DNA from: Bradyrhizobium sp. KBS0727
GTDB taxonomy: Bacteria; Pseudomonadota; Alphaproteobacteria; Rhizobiales; Xanthobacteraceae
DNA: 64,000 nucleotides
NCBI RefSeq assembly: GCF_005937885.2
Contig: NZ_CP042176.1
Coordinates: 2,599,501 to 2,663,500, forward strand
Reading direction: 5' to 3'
Each line of letters begins with the position of its first letter. Position 1 is the first letter of the stretch. The notes below the pieces were generated by a model. It ran no database searches and was not told the origin of the DNA. It saw nothing but the letters and a program-made list of their open reading frames with translations. Shown one piece after another: positions 23,349 to 31,601 of the stretch. Position numbers and translations under genes: made by a program.

Positions 23349-24692
23349 ATGTCAAAGTCTGAATATCTGAAGTTAGCCGACACCGTTGCCTCGGAGATCG
23401 CGAACGGCGTTCTCAAGCCGGGCGAACGCCTGCCGCCACAACGTAATTTTGCCTACGACAGAGGAATCGCCGTTTCGACAGCGAGCCGCGTATACGCAGA
23501 GCTCATGCGCCGGGGCCTCGTTGTCGGTGAAGTGGGGCGGGGTACGTTCATCTCCGGTGATGCCAAGCGCGGCGTGGCGGCAGCAAGCGAGCCGCGCGGT
23601 ATCCGGACGGACTTCGAGTTCAATTACCCGATGCTGCCCGAGCAAACCGGCCTCATTGCAAAAAGCTTGGACGGTCTTGAGAAGCCCGCTGCGCTCGATG
23701 CCGCACTGAGACAGGCTACCAGCATTGGCACGCCGACGATGCGACGCATTGCAGCCGAGTATTTGTCTCAAAGCGAATGGCTGCCAGCGCCCCAGCAACT
23801 GGTCTTCACCGGCAATGGACGGCAAAGCATTGCCGCGGCGCTTGCGGCTGTCGTTCCTATTGGCGGCCGCTGCGGCGTGGAGGCTTTGACCTATCCCTTC
23901 ATTAAGGGCATCGCAGCCCGGCTGGGGATCTCGCTGGTCTCGCTGGCGATGGACGAAAACGGTGTACGGCCTGACTCCGTACAAAAAGCACATCGAGAGT
24001 CCCACCTCTCGGCCATTTACATTCAGCCTACGATCCAGAACCCGCTAGGCACGACAATGCCTCCAGCGCGCCGTGCAGATATCGTGCGGGTTGTGGAAAA
24101 GCTTGGCCTCCCGATCTTAGAGGACAATGTCTATGGTTTCCTCGGCGACGAACCACCCCTTGCTGCGATCGCACCGGATTCATGCATCGTCATTGATAGT
24201 CTTTCCAAAAAAGTTGCGCCGGGCCTGACGCTGGGCTTCATCTTGCCCCCCCAACGGCTGCGCGAAAGCATGATGGCTTCGGTGCGCTCGGGCGGATGGA
24301 CTGCATCGGGTTTTGCGTTCGCGGCGGCAGAGCGGTTGATGGGTGACGGCACAGTTGCCGAGCTCACGAGACTTAAGCGCCTCGATGCGCGAGCGCGGCA
24401 AAAAATAGCAATCCGTCGTCTTTCCGACTTCGAAATTCAGACCAACGAGAAATGCTATCACTTGTGGTTGACGCTGCCGGCGCATTGGCGCTCGCAGACA
24501 TTCGTTGCGGCCGCGGCCAAGCGCGACATTGCCTTGACACCCTCTACGACGTTTGCGGCCACTCCGGGACATGCCCCGAATGCAGTAAGACTGGCATTGG
24601 CGGCTCCAACCATGGATCAGTTGGATGCAGGATTGCTCACCCTCGTTGCTATGCTCAATGGCACCGAAGCCGATTTCGATTCGACGGAATGA
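23349..24692 (+). CDS. MocR-type (GntR-aminotransferase) regulator
   Basis: About 447 residues from the ATG at 23349. GntR winged HTH at 1-75 (LKPGERLPPQRNFAYDRGIAVSTASRVYAELMRRGLV), then a fold-type I aminotransferase domain with the NP in IQPTIQNPLGTTMP, the Asp in LPILEDNVYGFL and the PLP lysine in SLSKKVAPGLTLGF. PLP-binding regulators of this type sense amines or vitamin B6. Likely controls the divergent TauE/SafE gene. Confidence 0.92.
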   Translation: MSKSEYLKLADTVASEIANGVLKPGERLPPQRNFAYDRGIAVSTASRVYAELMRRGLVVGEVGRGTFISGDAKRGVAAASEPRGIRTDFEFNYPMLPEQTGLIAKSLDGLEKPAALDAALRQATSIGTPTMRRIAAEYLSQSEWLPAPQQLVFTGNGRQSIAAALAAVVPIGGRCGVEALTYPFIKGIAARLGISLVSLAMDENGVRPDSVQKAHRESHLSAIYIQPTIQNPLGTTMPPARRADIVRVVEKLGLPILEDNVYGFLGDEPPLAAIAPDSCIVIDSLSKKVAPGLTLGFILPPQRLRESMMASVRSGGWTASGFAFAAAERLMGDGTVAELTRLKRLDARARQKIAIRRLSDFEIQTNEKCYHLWLTLPAHWRSQTFVAAAAKRDIALTPSTTFAATPGHAPNAVRLALAAPTMDQLDAGLLTLVAMLNGTEADFDSTE

Positions 24693-24714
24693 ACCAAGCG
24701 TTGGCCGTTAGGAG

Positions 24715-25087
24715 TACGACAATTCTTCGAGGTTACCGGCGGCGTTATGCGGGTAAGAAGCTCAATGGAAAGATTTTGACGGCGGCGGCGACTGGTTGCT
24801 CGTTGGAACTGACGGGTTTGCACGTCTCGACGTGCGTGCCCAGCTGCTTACCGACGATGGCGCTTCCATCTATCTGAATTATCCCGGCCTGCTCGAATTC
24901 AATGAGAATGTCGGTCAAGCACTGGCGACCGGCGGCAGCACCGACTTCGGCGACCATTATCTCCGAACCACGCCGCGATTTGAAACCGGCGATGGAAGAT
25001 ATGCCTGGCTCAAATCAGAGCCCTTGGGTGGCGGAAGGACGGCTAAGAGTCGGTATCCTTGAATACAAGATTTATCGTGTAGCTTAG
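24715..25087 (+). pseudogene. DUF3237 gene with several frameshifts
   Basis: Readable as FFEVTGGVM, then KKLNGKIL, then GGGDWLLVGTDGFARLDVRAQ through GGSTDFGDHYLRTTPRFETGD, then WVAEGRLRVGILEYKIYRV, each in a different frame. Together they cover most of a DUF3237 domain of about 120-150 residues. At least three frame changes, so not functional. Confidence 0.75.
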
Positions 25088-25099
25088 CCGTGGTGCAAG

Positions 25100-25315
25100 A
25101 CTCACCAACTTGTTCAACAACTCCTGCTTGGATGTAAGCGACCCGATCTGCTGCAACGCCTTGTCCGACAGAGACAGGAGTATGACGCGGGCGTCTTCGC
25201 TCGTCGGGCATATGGATTTTTCCTGTAATACCTCGAGCGGAAAAATCGGTGAGAGCCGGTTGCATTCCACTGCGTCCCAAAGTCATCGATCCAAACACGC
25301 GCTTCCACATTTCGC
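25100..25315 (-). pseudogene. MarR-family regulator remnant
   Basis: SEDARVILLSLSDKALQQIGSLTSKQELLNKL is nearly the same as the middle of the MarR protein at 25999 (REDARVVLLSLSDKALRQ). The DNA-recognition helices upstream are lost or out of frame. A decayed duplicate of that gene. Confidence 0.75.
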
Positions 25316-25335
25316 GCTGAACTTGAAATAATACA

Positions 25336-25357
25336 TTGATTAAGTCAATTAACTAAG
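25336..25357. promoter_or_regulatory. Candidate MarR operator 1
   Basis: TTGATTAAGTCAATTAAC contains TTGA-N5-TCAA. Lies between the MarR remnant and the MarR gene at 25406; a similar AT-rich dyad is at 26555. Confidence 0.4.
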
Positions 25358-25405
25358 ACATGAATGTGTGCGCATGACCCCTTTGTAAATTGCAGGGACT
25401 ACGTG

Positions 25406-25945
25406 ATGGCCGAGAAACAGAATGGAAGGGCTTCTTCAAATAAGAACTTGCTGAGCTCGAATCGGGCGTTTTCCCAGCTGCTATATGACCTTACTTACAT
25501 TCGAGCGCTAAGCGATGCGGTTAGGCGGGAGCTGGCGGCGGAGTTAGATCTTACAGCACCTCAATTCAATGTACTTCTCGTCATAGCCGAAAGGACTGCG
25601 AGGGAAGGAATATCCGTAACGGACATTGCGGACTATCTTCACGTAACGGGACCATTTGTCACTCACGAGTGCAACAAACTTGAACTAATGAAAATGGTCG
25701 TAAAGACCTCCAATCCAGATGATGGGCGAAGCATACTTTTGAAGCTAAGCGCTGAAGGTGAGAATAAATTACGTGGCATCTCGGACAAGATGCAATCTTG
25801 TGCCGATTGGTTCCTCGATGGCGTTACGCGGGAGGAGCTCCGTAAGCTAAAGATGACGCTCGGAAAGCTTATTCGAGGCGGCCAAGAAGCGATGGTGGAA
25901 ATCACCCGACCACGCAAGGCCCAGCGCTTTTGGCGTAACGGATGA
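25406..25945 (+). CDS. MarR-family transcriptional regulator 1
   Basis: About 179 residues from the ATG at 25406. Winged helix core: LTAPQFNVLLVIAERTAREGISVTDIADYLHVTGPFVTHECNKLELMKMV (about 55-105) and the wing SNPDDGRSILLKLSAEGE. Regulators of this family respond to phenolics, oxidants or antibiotics. Convergent with the second MarR gene 53 bp on. Target not shown. Confidence 0.9.
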   Translation: MAEKQNGRASSNKNLLSSNRAFSQLLYDLTYIRALSDAVRRELAAELDLTAPQFNVLLVIAERTAREGISVTDIADYLHVTGPFVTHECNKLELMKMVVKTSNPDDGRSILLKLSAEGENKLRGISDKMQSCADWFLDGVTREELRKLKMTLGKLIRGGQEAMVEITRPRKAQRFWRNG

Positions 25946-25998
25946 TCGAAAGCCAAGGTAGTTTGTGTCGGCTTCCCTGAAGCGGAGCAAGCCGAAAC

Positions 25999-26529
25999 TC
26001 AGAATTCGGCCGCGATTTTGGACGTCGCCCTCTGCAACTTCTCCTTCAGGGATGCAATTTTCTCCACCATATCCGCAAGTGCGCGGCCGTCCATCTCTGC
26101 GAATATGAACTTGTTCAACAACTCCTGCTTCGACGCCAGCGAGCCGATCTGCCGCAGCGCCTTGTCCGACAGGGACAGCAGTACGACGCGGGCGTCTTCG
26201 CGCGATTCCAGCCTTCGAATCAATCCTGCCCGCTCCAACAGCTTGGTCTGCGTCGTAATGAAGGAAGGATCTATGTGAAGCAGCTTCGACACGTCCTTTC
26301 CAGATACGCCTTGCCCCCGGTCGAGTTCGGACAGCGCCATCATAATCATCCACTGCGGGCCGGTGACACCCAGGCTCTTCGCCCAGAATTGGCGGATTTC
26401 GTCTAAATGCACGTTGATTGAGGCCAAGTCCAACAGGAAGCGGCGGACGACATCCTCCTGTCGCCGGTTTTCCGGCTTTCCATCGGATACGACAGCCGTC
26501 CGGCGAGCCAACTTCGTACCTTTGCCCAT
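25999..26529 (-). CDS. MarR-family transcriptional regulator 2
   Basis: 176 residues from the ATG at 26529 (GTGGAGAG nine bases before). HTH: VTGPQWMIMMALSELDRGQGVSGKDVSKLLHIDPSFITTQTKLLERAGLI; wing: SREDARVVLLSLSDKAL. An intact copy of the remnant at 25100. Divergent from the porin across about 300 bp with an AT-rich dyad next to its start, so it may regulate itself and perhaps the porin. Confidence 0.9.
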   Translation of the reverse strand: MGKGTKLARRTAVVSDGKPENRRQEDVVRRFLLDLASINVHLDEIRQFWAKSLGVTGPQWMIMMALSELDRGQGVSGKDVSKLLHIDPSFITTQTKLLERAGLIRRLESREDARVVLLSLSDKALRQIGSLASKQELLNKFIFAEMDGRALADMVEKIASLKEKLQRATSKIAAEF

Positions 26530-26554
26530 TTCAAGTCTCTCCACTTTCCTGGTT

Positions 26555-26578
26555 CATTAATTATATCAATTGATTGCG
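26555..26578. promoter_or_regulatory. Candidate MarR operator 2
   Basis: ATTATATCAATTGATTGCG contains the dyad ATCAATTGAT, 26 bp upstream of MarR 2. The remaining 26580-26831 is the porin leader; nothing else is evident there. Confidence 0.4.
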
Positions 26579-26831
26579 TGCGTATAGGGCGCCGTTGTCC
26601 CGGGTGTGGCTTCAGAACCACAGCGAACGTTCAATAATTAGTTTAGTAACTCAATGGTGTTGATTATTGAAGTTGCTCCTGCATTGTGTGCGTGGCGTTG
26701 GTTACTCCAGCGCCCCGCACAAAGCGAGCAGTTCGGCCCACACAGGCTTAGCGGCGAGCAGGCGGTCAGGGGGAACGAACCGCGGAGATATTTCGGCGGA
26801 TCTTGGGCCCTGTTTCCAACTGGAGGTTTGA

Positions 26832-28493
26832 ATGAACTCTATCAAGAGCCTTGTTCTCGGCTCAGCGGCATGTCTGATGGTCGCGAGCGGAACTCAGGCG
26901 GCCGATCTTCCCGTAAAGGCCAAAGCGGTCGAATACGTGAGGGTTTGCTCGCTCTACGGTGCCGGCTTCTATTACATTCCGGGCACTGACACCTGCATCA
27001 AGTTCGGCGGATATCTGCGCGCTGACCTGACCGTCAACGGCGGAATTTACGACGGTCCGTTCTGGAACGGCGAGGGTGCAATTCGCGATCGTTATGCAAA
27101 TTTCTATAACGATCGTTCGCGCCTGGCTCTGACCGTCGACACGCGGACCGCTACCGAATACGGCGTCGTTCGCACCTTCGGGCAGGCCGATTTCCAGTTC
27201 AGCACCTATGGCTCGACCAGCTCCCTTGGTGTTGCCGCGAGTGTCAATCCGGGAGCTACCGCGGGCCTGGTGAACAATGATCAAGCCGGCTCTGGATACA
27301 CCGCCGTCGAGTTTGTTTTCATCCAGTTTGCAGGTTTTACATTCGGCAAATCCGCCTCGGCATACTCGTCGCCGTGGCATGGATATCCTGGCAACAACAC
27401 TTCGTTCTTGATCGGCGGGTTCGATTCCGTGAGTGGTATCAACAACATTCAGTACACTTGGCAGTTTGGCAATGGTGTATCGGCTGCCTTCGGGATCGAC
27501 GACAGCAGTGCAAACCAGTTCAACCGGACCCAAATCATCAACGCGATCGGCGGGGCGCCTGGCGGCAATATCGGATTCAATGGCGGCGCGAGCTCTTTCC
27601 AGACCGGTGTTGGCACCGCTTACGGCGGCACAAGCGTGCCGGACTTCGTAGGCAATGTCAGGGTAGACCAGGCATGGGGCGTGTTCCAACTGTCGGGCGC
27701 GATCCATGATAACCATGCCGGGTATTTTGCGAACGCCAACATTGTCGGAAGCACCTTCAACGGCGGTGTTTCGCAAGCGGGCGCGACTACGGGCGGTCAC
27801 CCGGATGACAAGTTCGGCGGTGCTGTTTCGGCTGCGTTGAACATCAAGAACCTTCCGACTGGAGCGGGAGACGACATCAAGGTCGACGCGAGTTGGTCCT
27901 TGGGTGCGACAAAGTACGTCCTCGCAACCAGTGCGCCGACTCCCGCTTCGTTTGACATCTATGATGGCAACAAGTTTGCGATGGGCGTAACGACGGATTC
28001 CATTTATTCCGGCGCAAGCGCGGTGAACGGCAATGGTATCACGCAGTTGCAGTTGACGCGGGGTTGGGGCTTCCGCGGCGCGTTCAATCACAACTGGGAT
28101 GCCAACTGGTCATCGAGCTTGTTCGGGGGCATCGCTGGAGTCAGCTACAATCAAACGGCAAAGCAACTCTACTGCAACACCTACGCGGCTAACGCCGGCG
28201 TCGCGATTCGCGGCGGCGGCCTGACCAGCGGGGGAGGCACCGGTGGTACCTTTGGCGCCGGTTCGGTTTGCGATCCCGGCTTTACTGTTTCGCAGATCGG
28301 CCTGGTCACGCGCTGGACGCCAGTCAAGAATCTGACGCTCAGTGCCGAAGCGCAGTACGCCTATCTGAAGACCAATATGGCGGGTAACATTACAGGTACG
28401 CCGTCGTCAGCTTTGCCGCTTCCCGCCGCAACATACGTGTTCGGAAACAACGGGACTGCATCGCTGAATCTTCGCGCTCAGCGCAGCTTCTGA
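26832..28493 (+). CDS. Porin (Porin_2 family)
   Basis: 553 residues. Signal peptide MNSIKSLVLGSAACLMVASGTQA, then ADLPVKAKAVEYVRVCSLYGAGFYYIPGTDTCIKFGGYLRAD, the usual start of rhizobial outer-membrane porins, with repeating amphipathic strands and a terminal Phe (LNLRAQRSF). Forms a trimeric general diffusion channel. Two Cys pairs near the N-terminus are typical. Followed by a strong terminator. Monocistronic. Confidence 0.95.
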   Translation: MNSIKSLVLGSAACLMVASGTQAADLPVKAKAVEYVRVCSLYGAGFYYIPGTDTCIKFGGYLRADLTVNGGIYDGPFWNGEGAIRDRYANFYNDRSRLALTVDTRTATEYGVVRTFGQADFQFSTYGSTSSLGVAASVNPGATAGLVNNDQAGSGYTAVEFVFIQFAGFTFGKSASAYSSPWHGYPGNNTSFLIGGFDSVSGINNIQYTWQFGNGVSAAFGIDDSSANQFNRTQIINAIGGAPGGNIGFNGGASSFQTGVGTAYGGTSVPDFVGNVRVDQAWGVFQLSGAIHDNHAGYFANANIVGSTFNGGVSQAGATTGGHPDDKFGGAVSAALNIKNLPTGAGDDIKVDASWSLGATKYVLATSAPTPASFDIYDGNKFAMGVTTDSIYSGASAVNGNGITQLQLTRGWGFRGAFNHNWDANWSSSLFGGIAGVSYNQTAKQLYCNTYAANAGVAIRGGGLTSGGGTGGTFGAGSVCDPGFTVSQIGLVTRWTPVKNLTLSAEAQYAYLKTNMAGNITGTPSSALPLPAATYVFGNNGTASLNLRAQRSF

Positions 28494-28518
28494 TCCAAAA
28501 ATTAGAATGCCTAACAGA

Positions 28519-28545
28519 CCCCCGGCAGCAAAGCCGGGGGTTTTT
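28519..28545 (+). terminator. Rho-independent terminator of the porin gene
   Basis: CCCCCGGC, AGCAAA loop, GCCGGGGG, then TTTTT, 26 bp past the porin stop. Confidence 0.92.
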
Positions 28546-28594
28546 ACATGACTAAATCAATTGTTGTACTAAAGTAAATTATCTGTAGAATGGC

Positions 28595-28713
28595 GATGCG
28601 CGACTTGGTCCAGACGGTAGGACGGAGCGTGACGCAAACAGAGGAGATCCATCCAAGAGCTACCTTCATTTTCTGCCTCCAAAACCTCCGGCAATGCCCT
28701 GCCGGAGGTTTTT
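28595..28713 (+). ncRNA. Candidate small RNA between two terminators
   Basis: About 120 bases without a convincing gene lie between an AT-rich promoter-like stretch (28560-28590, with TAGAAT) and a second terminator (AAAACCTCCGGC, loop, GCCGGAGGTTTTT at 28681-28713). The terminator has no upstream gene to serve. A promoter and a terminator with nothing coding between fit an sRNA. Weak, unsupported by any conservation I can see. Confidence 0.35.
28681..28713 (+). terminator. Second, orphan rho-independent terminator
   Basis: CCTCCGGC and GCCGGAGG around an eight-base loop, A tract before and T tract after, so it could stop transcription from either side. The 145 bp from here to the TetR stop hold nothing evident. 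Confidence 0.85.
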
Positions 28714-28858
28714 CATCAGGAAGCGCCGCACTATCCTGGTGCCGATGCATTTTCGCCCAGCCGAATGCCGACATTGAAGTACCGTTCGCAGAATCGACCA
28801 GACCTCGCTCGCGATCCCGCAATTCGCTGCGAGGTGCCACGGTCGCCGATGGCAGGGG

Positions 28859-29410
28859 CTATTTCCCTCGGCGTGCGCTCTCGAGCAGCGTCATGCAAGC
28901 CTCGAGACAGGCTGTGGCGATCACCCGGCCGAGCGGACTCGGCTTCTTGTTCAACAGCCGATGCATCACTACGCCGTGCAGCATCATCATGACCGGATAC
29001 GCGACGTGCGCGGCCCTGCTTTCATCGACACCGGCGCGCACGATATGGGTGGTGTATCGTTCGATCTCGCCCCTCCGCGCATCCCCTTTGACCCGCTCCA
29101 TCCAGCCGCGCCCGTAGAGCAATTCATAATCGCGGGGGTGGTTGGTGCCGAACTCGAGATGTCGTGCGCAGGTGTCATGGAAGTCGCGCGATTTTGCGAG
29201 GTAGGCCGAGAAGCGCTGAAAGGCGAGCGCGCGCAACGCCGTCAACAGCGCTTCCCTGTCGGTGTAGTAGCTATAGACCGTCGGCGTCGTGGTGGCCGCT
29301 TCCGCCGCCACGCCGCGGATCGTTACGGCGTCCTCGCCACCCGACTGCCACAAGGCGTCGGCCGCCTTCAATATCCTGTGAGGTAGCTCCGGATCGGCGG
29401 TTCGCGGCAT
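28859..29410 (-). CDS. TetR/AcrR-family regulator
   Basis: 183 residues. HTH at about 10-55: HRILKAADALWQSGGEDAVTIRGVAAEAATTTPTVYSYYTDREALLTAL. The C-terminal ligand domain is helical. Divergent from the DUF2798 gene over a 72-bp gap with two 12-bp direct repeats. A broken copy of its N-terminus, with the same repeats, stands before the RND efflux operon at 32.7 kb, so this TetR may act on both. Confidence 0.92.
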   Translation of the reverse strand: MPRTADPELPHRILKAADALWQSGGEDAVTIRGVAAEAATTTPTVYSYYTDREALLTALRALAFQRFSAYLAKSRDFHDTCARHLEFGTNHPRDYELLYGRGWMERVKGDARRGEIERYTTHIVRAGVDESRAAHVAYPVMMMLHGVVMHRLLNKKPSPLGRVIATACLEACMTLLESARRGK

Positions 29411-29422
29411 CGGATCTCTTGC

Positions 29423-29450
29423 TTTTACGTTGTATAAGTTTTACGTTGTA
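29423..29450. promoter_or_regulatory. TetR operator-like repeats, copy 1
   Basis: TTTTACGTTGTA occurs at 29423 and 29439, 16 bp apart, between divergent TetR and DUF2798 genes. The same array, slightly changed, is at 32714-32741. Confidence 0.65.
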
Positions 29451-29482
29451 GAAATAATAACCCCGTTCTCAGGAGCAAGCAA

Positions 29483-29719
29483 ATGGCCTTTTCCCCGAAA
29501 TTCATCGGACCCGCTATCGCCATGATTACCGGCCTGATTACCTCGATCAGCATGTCTTTCGTCGGTCTCGCCATGAACTATGGCTTCCACCCGGATTTTG
29601 CCATGCGGTGGCTGAGGGCCGCGATAACGAGCTACGTCGTGGTTGTGCCGATGTTAGTGATCGTCGTACCGCGGATCCAGCGCTTCGTCATGCGGCAGGC
29701 CGGATTGCCGGCGCGCTAA
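29483..29719 (+). CDS. DUF2798 membrane protein
   Basis: 78 residues with two membrane segments (IAMITGLITSISMSFVGLAM and AAITSYVVVVPMLVIVVPRI) joined by a short loop, the DUF2798 layout. AGGAG stands about 8 bases before the start. Inner membrane, function unknown. Probably repressed by the divergent TetR. Confidence 0.85.
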   Translation: MAFSPKFIGPAIAMITGLITSISMSFVGLAMNYGFHPDFAMRWLRAAITSYVVVVPMLVIVVPRIQRFVMRQAGLPAR

Positions 29720-29742
29720 GCACAAGTCGCCGAACAAAGAGA

Positions 29743-29765
29743 GGCCCCGGCGCGAGCCGGGGGCC
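29743..29765 (+). terminator. GC-rich hairpin after DUF2798
   Basis: GGCCCCGGC, GCGA loop, GCCGGGGGCC with one bulged G. No T tract, so intrinsic termination is uncertain. Confidence 0.45.
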
Positions 29766-29833
29766 GAATTGTCCGTGATCGCTCCGGGTTTTGTCCTGGA
29801 TCGCTGCATACCCATTGAGCTCGTGTGAATCTG

Positions 29834-31003
29834 ATGGATCCGTCCTTTCCCGAGATGCCGGAATGGGGGTGGCGCCCCTGGCCTGACAGCGAGGAGTATT
29901 CCTACTTCTTCCTGCGAGTGTTGACGACCGCACAAGGTGGCGCCGCGACGATCTCTGAATGTATTTCGGCTTCAAGGAATATCGTGCCCGGTGATAACGA
30001 GAGCTGGTTTCGTGCATGGAACAAACTAGCCGAGAGGAACCGAGCGCGCGCTGATCAGGCGTTCGAACGCAGAAGTCTTCAGGCCGCCGCCTCAAATTGG
30101 CTGAGGGCATCTAACTACTACAGGACTTCCGAACTGTTTCTGGCGGCGGACGACGGAAGGAGGCGAGCGGCAATCCTCAACATGCGCCAATGTGCGCAGT
30201 CATATCTGAGGAGTTCTTCTCCTAAAGGCGAGATACTGCGGATCCCTTTCGGGAAAAGCACGATGGAGGCGTATTATCTACGTGCAAACGGAATAGCGCG
30301 TCAGCCGGTCGTAGTTTGCCTGGGCGGCGGGGATGATCTCAAGGAAGACCTGCTATGTTCAATTCCACGAATTGCATCCGAGAACGGCTATTCTGTTCTT
30401 CTCGTGGACGTAATCGGCGCGGGAACAGGGATCCGGGATACCAACACGGTTGAGCCAGTCGTCGAGGTCGAGGATGTGATCGGCCACTGGATCGATCATC
30501 TTTGGGACCGATCCGACGTGGATGGTTCGAGATTGGCCATATACGGCATCGGATTAGGCGGAGCCTATGCAACCCGATATGCCGCGCGGGACCGCCGCAT
30601 TGCTGCTGCGGTGTGTGATGGCGGTCTATGGGACTACCGCGAGCGTCTGTTCGTGGAGAGACGGCTGAGAAGAATCGACGATACGCTTTTTGATTCTCGG
30701 CTAGCTGCGCGACTTATGCTCGCTGGGCCGTTACAGACCATAGACTGCCCCTACCTCGTTACAATGGGAGCTCAAGACAGGCCAGGCGTCCTGGATACCC
30801 TGGCGCTGGTCGATGCCGCGCGTAGCGCAGGACTTGCTGCCCATTCGAAGGTGTTTACGCCGGAAGAAACGGGATCGTTTCCTGACCACGTCGATAACCC
30901 GGCTTTGGTTTACGAATACGTTTTTGACTGGTTGCGAGGAGCGATGCAGTTGACGAGGCCTCGAGACGTCAGGATCGACGGTCAGGCCGATGAGACATAT
31001 TAG
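29834..31003 (+). CDS. Alpha/beta-hydrolase-fold protein lacking the nucleophile Ser
   Basis: 389 residues. An N-terminal helical region (about 1-130) precedes an alpha/beta-hydrolase domain (PVVVCLGGGDDLKED, VLLVDVIGAGTG), the layout of FrsA/2,6-dihydropseudooxynicotine-hydrolase-like enzymes. The nucleophile elbow, normally GxSxGG, reads GIGLGG, with Gly where Ser should be (about residue 240). A late HVDNP could hold the His. The protein may bind rather than hydrolyse, or use another residue. It overlaps the lipoprotein gene that follows by 14 bases. Confidence 0.8.
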   Translation: MDPSFPEMPEWGWRPWPDSEEYSYFFLRVLTTAQGGAATISECISASRNIVPGDNESWFRAWNKLAERNRARADQAFERRSLQAAASNWLRASNYYRTSELFLAADDGRRRAAILNMRQCAQSYLRSSSPKGEILRIPFGKSTMEAYYLRANGIARQPVVVCLGGGDDLKEDLLCSIPRIASENGYSVLLVDVIGAGTGIRDTNTVEPVVEVEDVIGHWIDHLWDRSDVDGSRLAIYGIGLGGAYATRYAARDRRIAAAVCDGGLWDYRERLFVERRLRRIDDTLFDSRLAARLMLAGPLQTIDCPYLVTMGAQDRPGVLDTLALVDAARSAGLAAHSKVFTPEETGSFPDHVDNPALVYEYVFDWLRGAMQLTRPRDVRIDGQADETY

Positions 31004-31457
31004 GGAAGGGCGAGTGCTGCCGGCATGGCTGGTTATGCTGCTCTTGTTAAGCGGATGTGGAGAGGCCGACCCACTGCCGGAACAGCAATGTCGTTCGCTG
31101 GATGCCCGCAACTCGGTGCTTAAGATATTTTCGGACGATGAGCATAATGCGCTCCTGAACTTCGCGCTCAAAAACTCCAACTTGTTTGGTGCGGCGATGG
31201 ACGCTGAGAGCCCGGAAACTGAAAAATTTGCGATTTTCGACCGCGCCAGGAAAAGCGCGGTTTACAGTCTGGGTGGCACGATACTCCTGAAGTCAAGTGA
31301 CAAGGCAACACGAGAAATAACGTGCGTTGCGGTACTGTCCGTTACCGTTCTGGATACGCGCGCGGAAAAGGAAATAGAATTTAGAGTGAAGCAAACAGCC
31401 GACAGCTTGCCGCTGGTTTCAGTCAACCCATTTCGTTTCAAGGTACAACCGTTCTAA
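30990..31457 (+). CDS. Putative lipoprotein (155 aa)
   Basis: 155 residues with a lipoprotein signal: LPAWLVMLLLLSGC, the Cys being the lipid site. The mature part is mixed (ALLNFALKNSNLFGAAMDAE, AREITCVAVLSVTVLDTRAEKEI) and unknown. It overlaps the inactive-looking hydrolase gene and is probably co-transcribed. The 140 bp after it hold nothing clear. Confidence 0.7.
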   Translation: MRHIREGRVLPAWLVMLLLLSGCGEADPLPEQQCRSLDARNSVLKIFSDDEHNALLNFALKNSNLFGAAMDAESPETEKFAIFDRARKSAVYSLGGTILLKSSDKATREITCVAVLSVTVLDTRAEKEIEFRVKQTADSLPLVSVNPFRFKVQPF

Positions 31458-31601
31458 AACCCTGAACTCTTCGGTCTCCCCGCTTACTACCGCTTCCAAA
31501 GCGTGGTGCCCGCATGTGTACGCGTGCCGGACTGACCTGCCGCAGCGTACCATCCGGGCACCTCAATGGTCGGAAACCGCTTCCTGGAGGTGCTGAGCGT
31601 C

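Noticed and set aside
26862-28091. A 409-residue minus-strand frame
   Set aside because: Entirely antisense to the porin gene; high GC creates long opposite frames.
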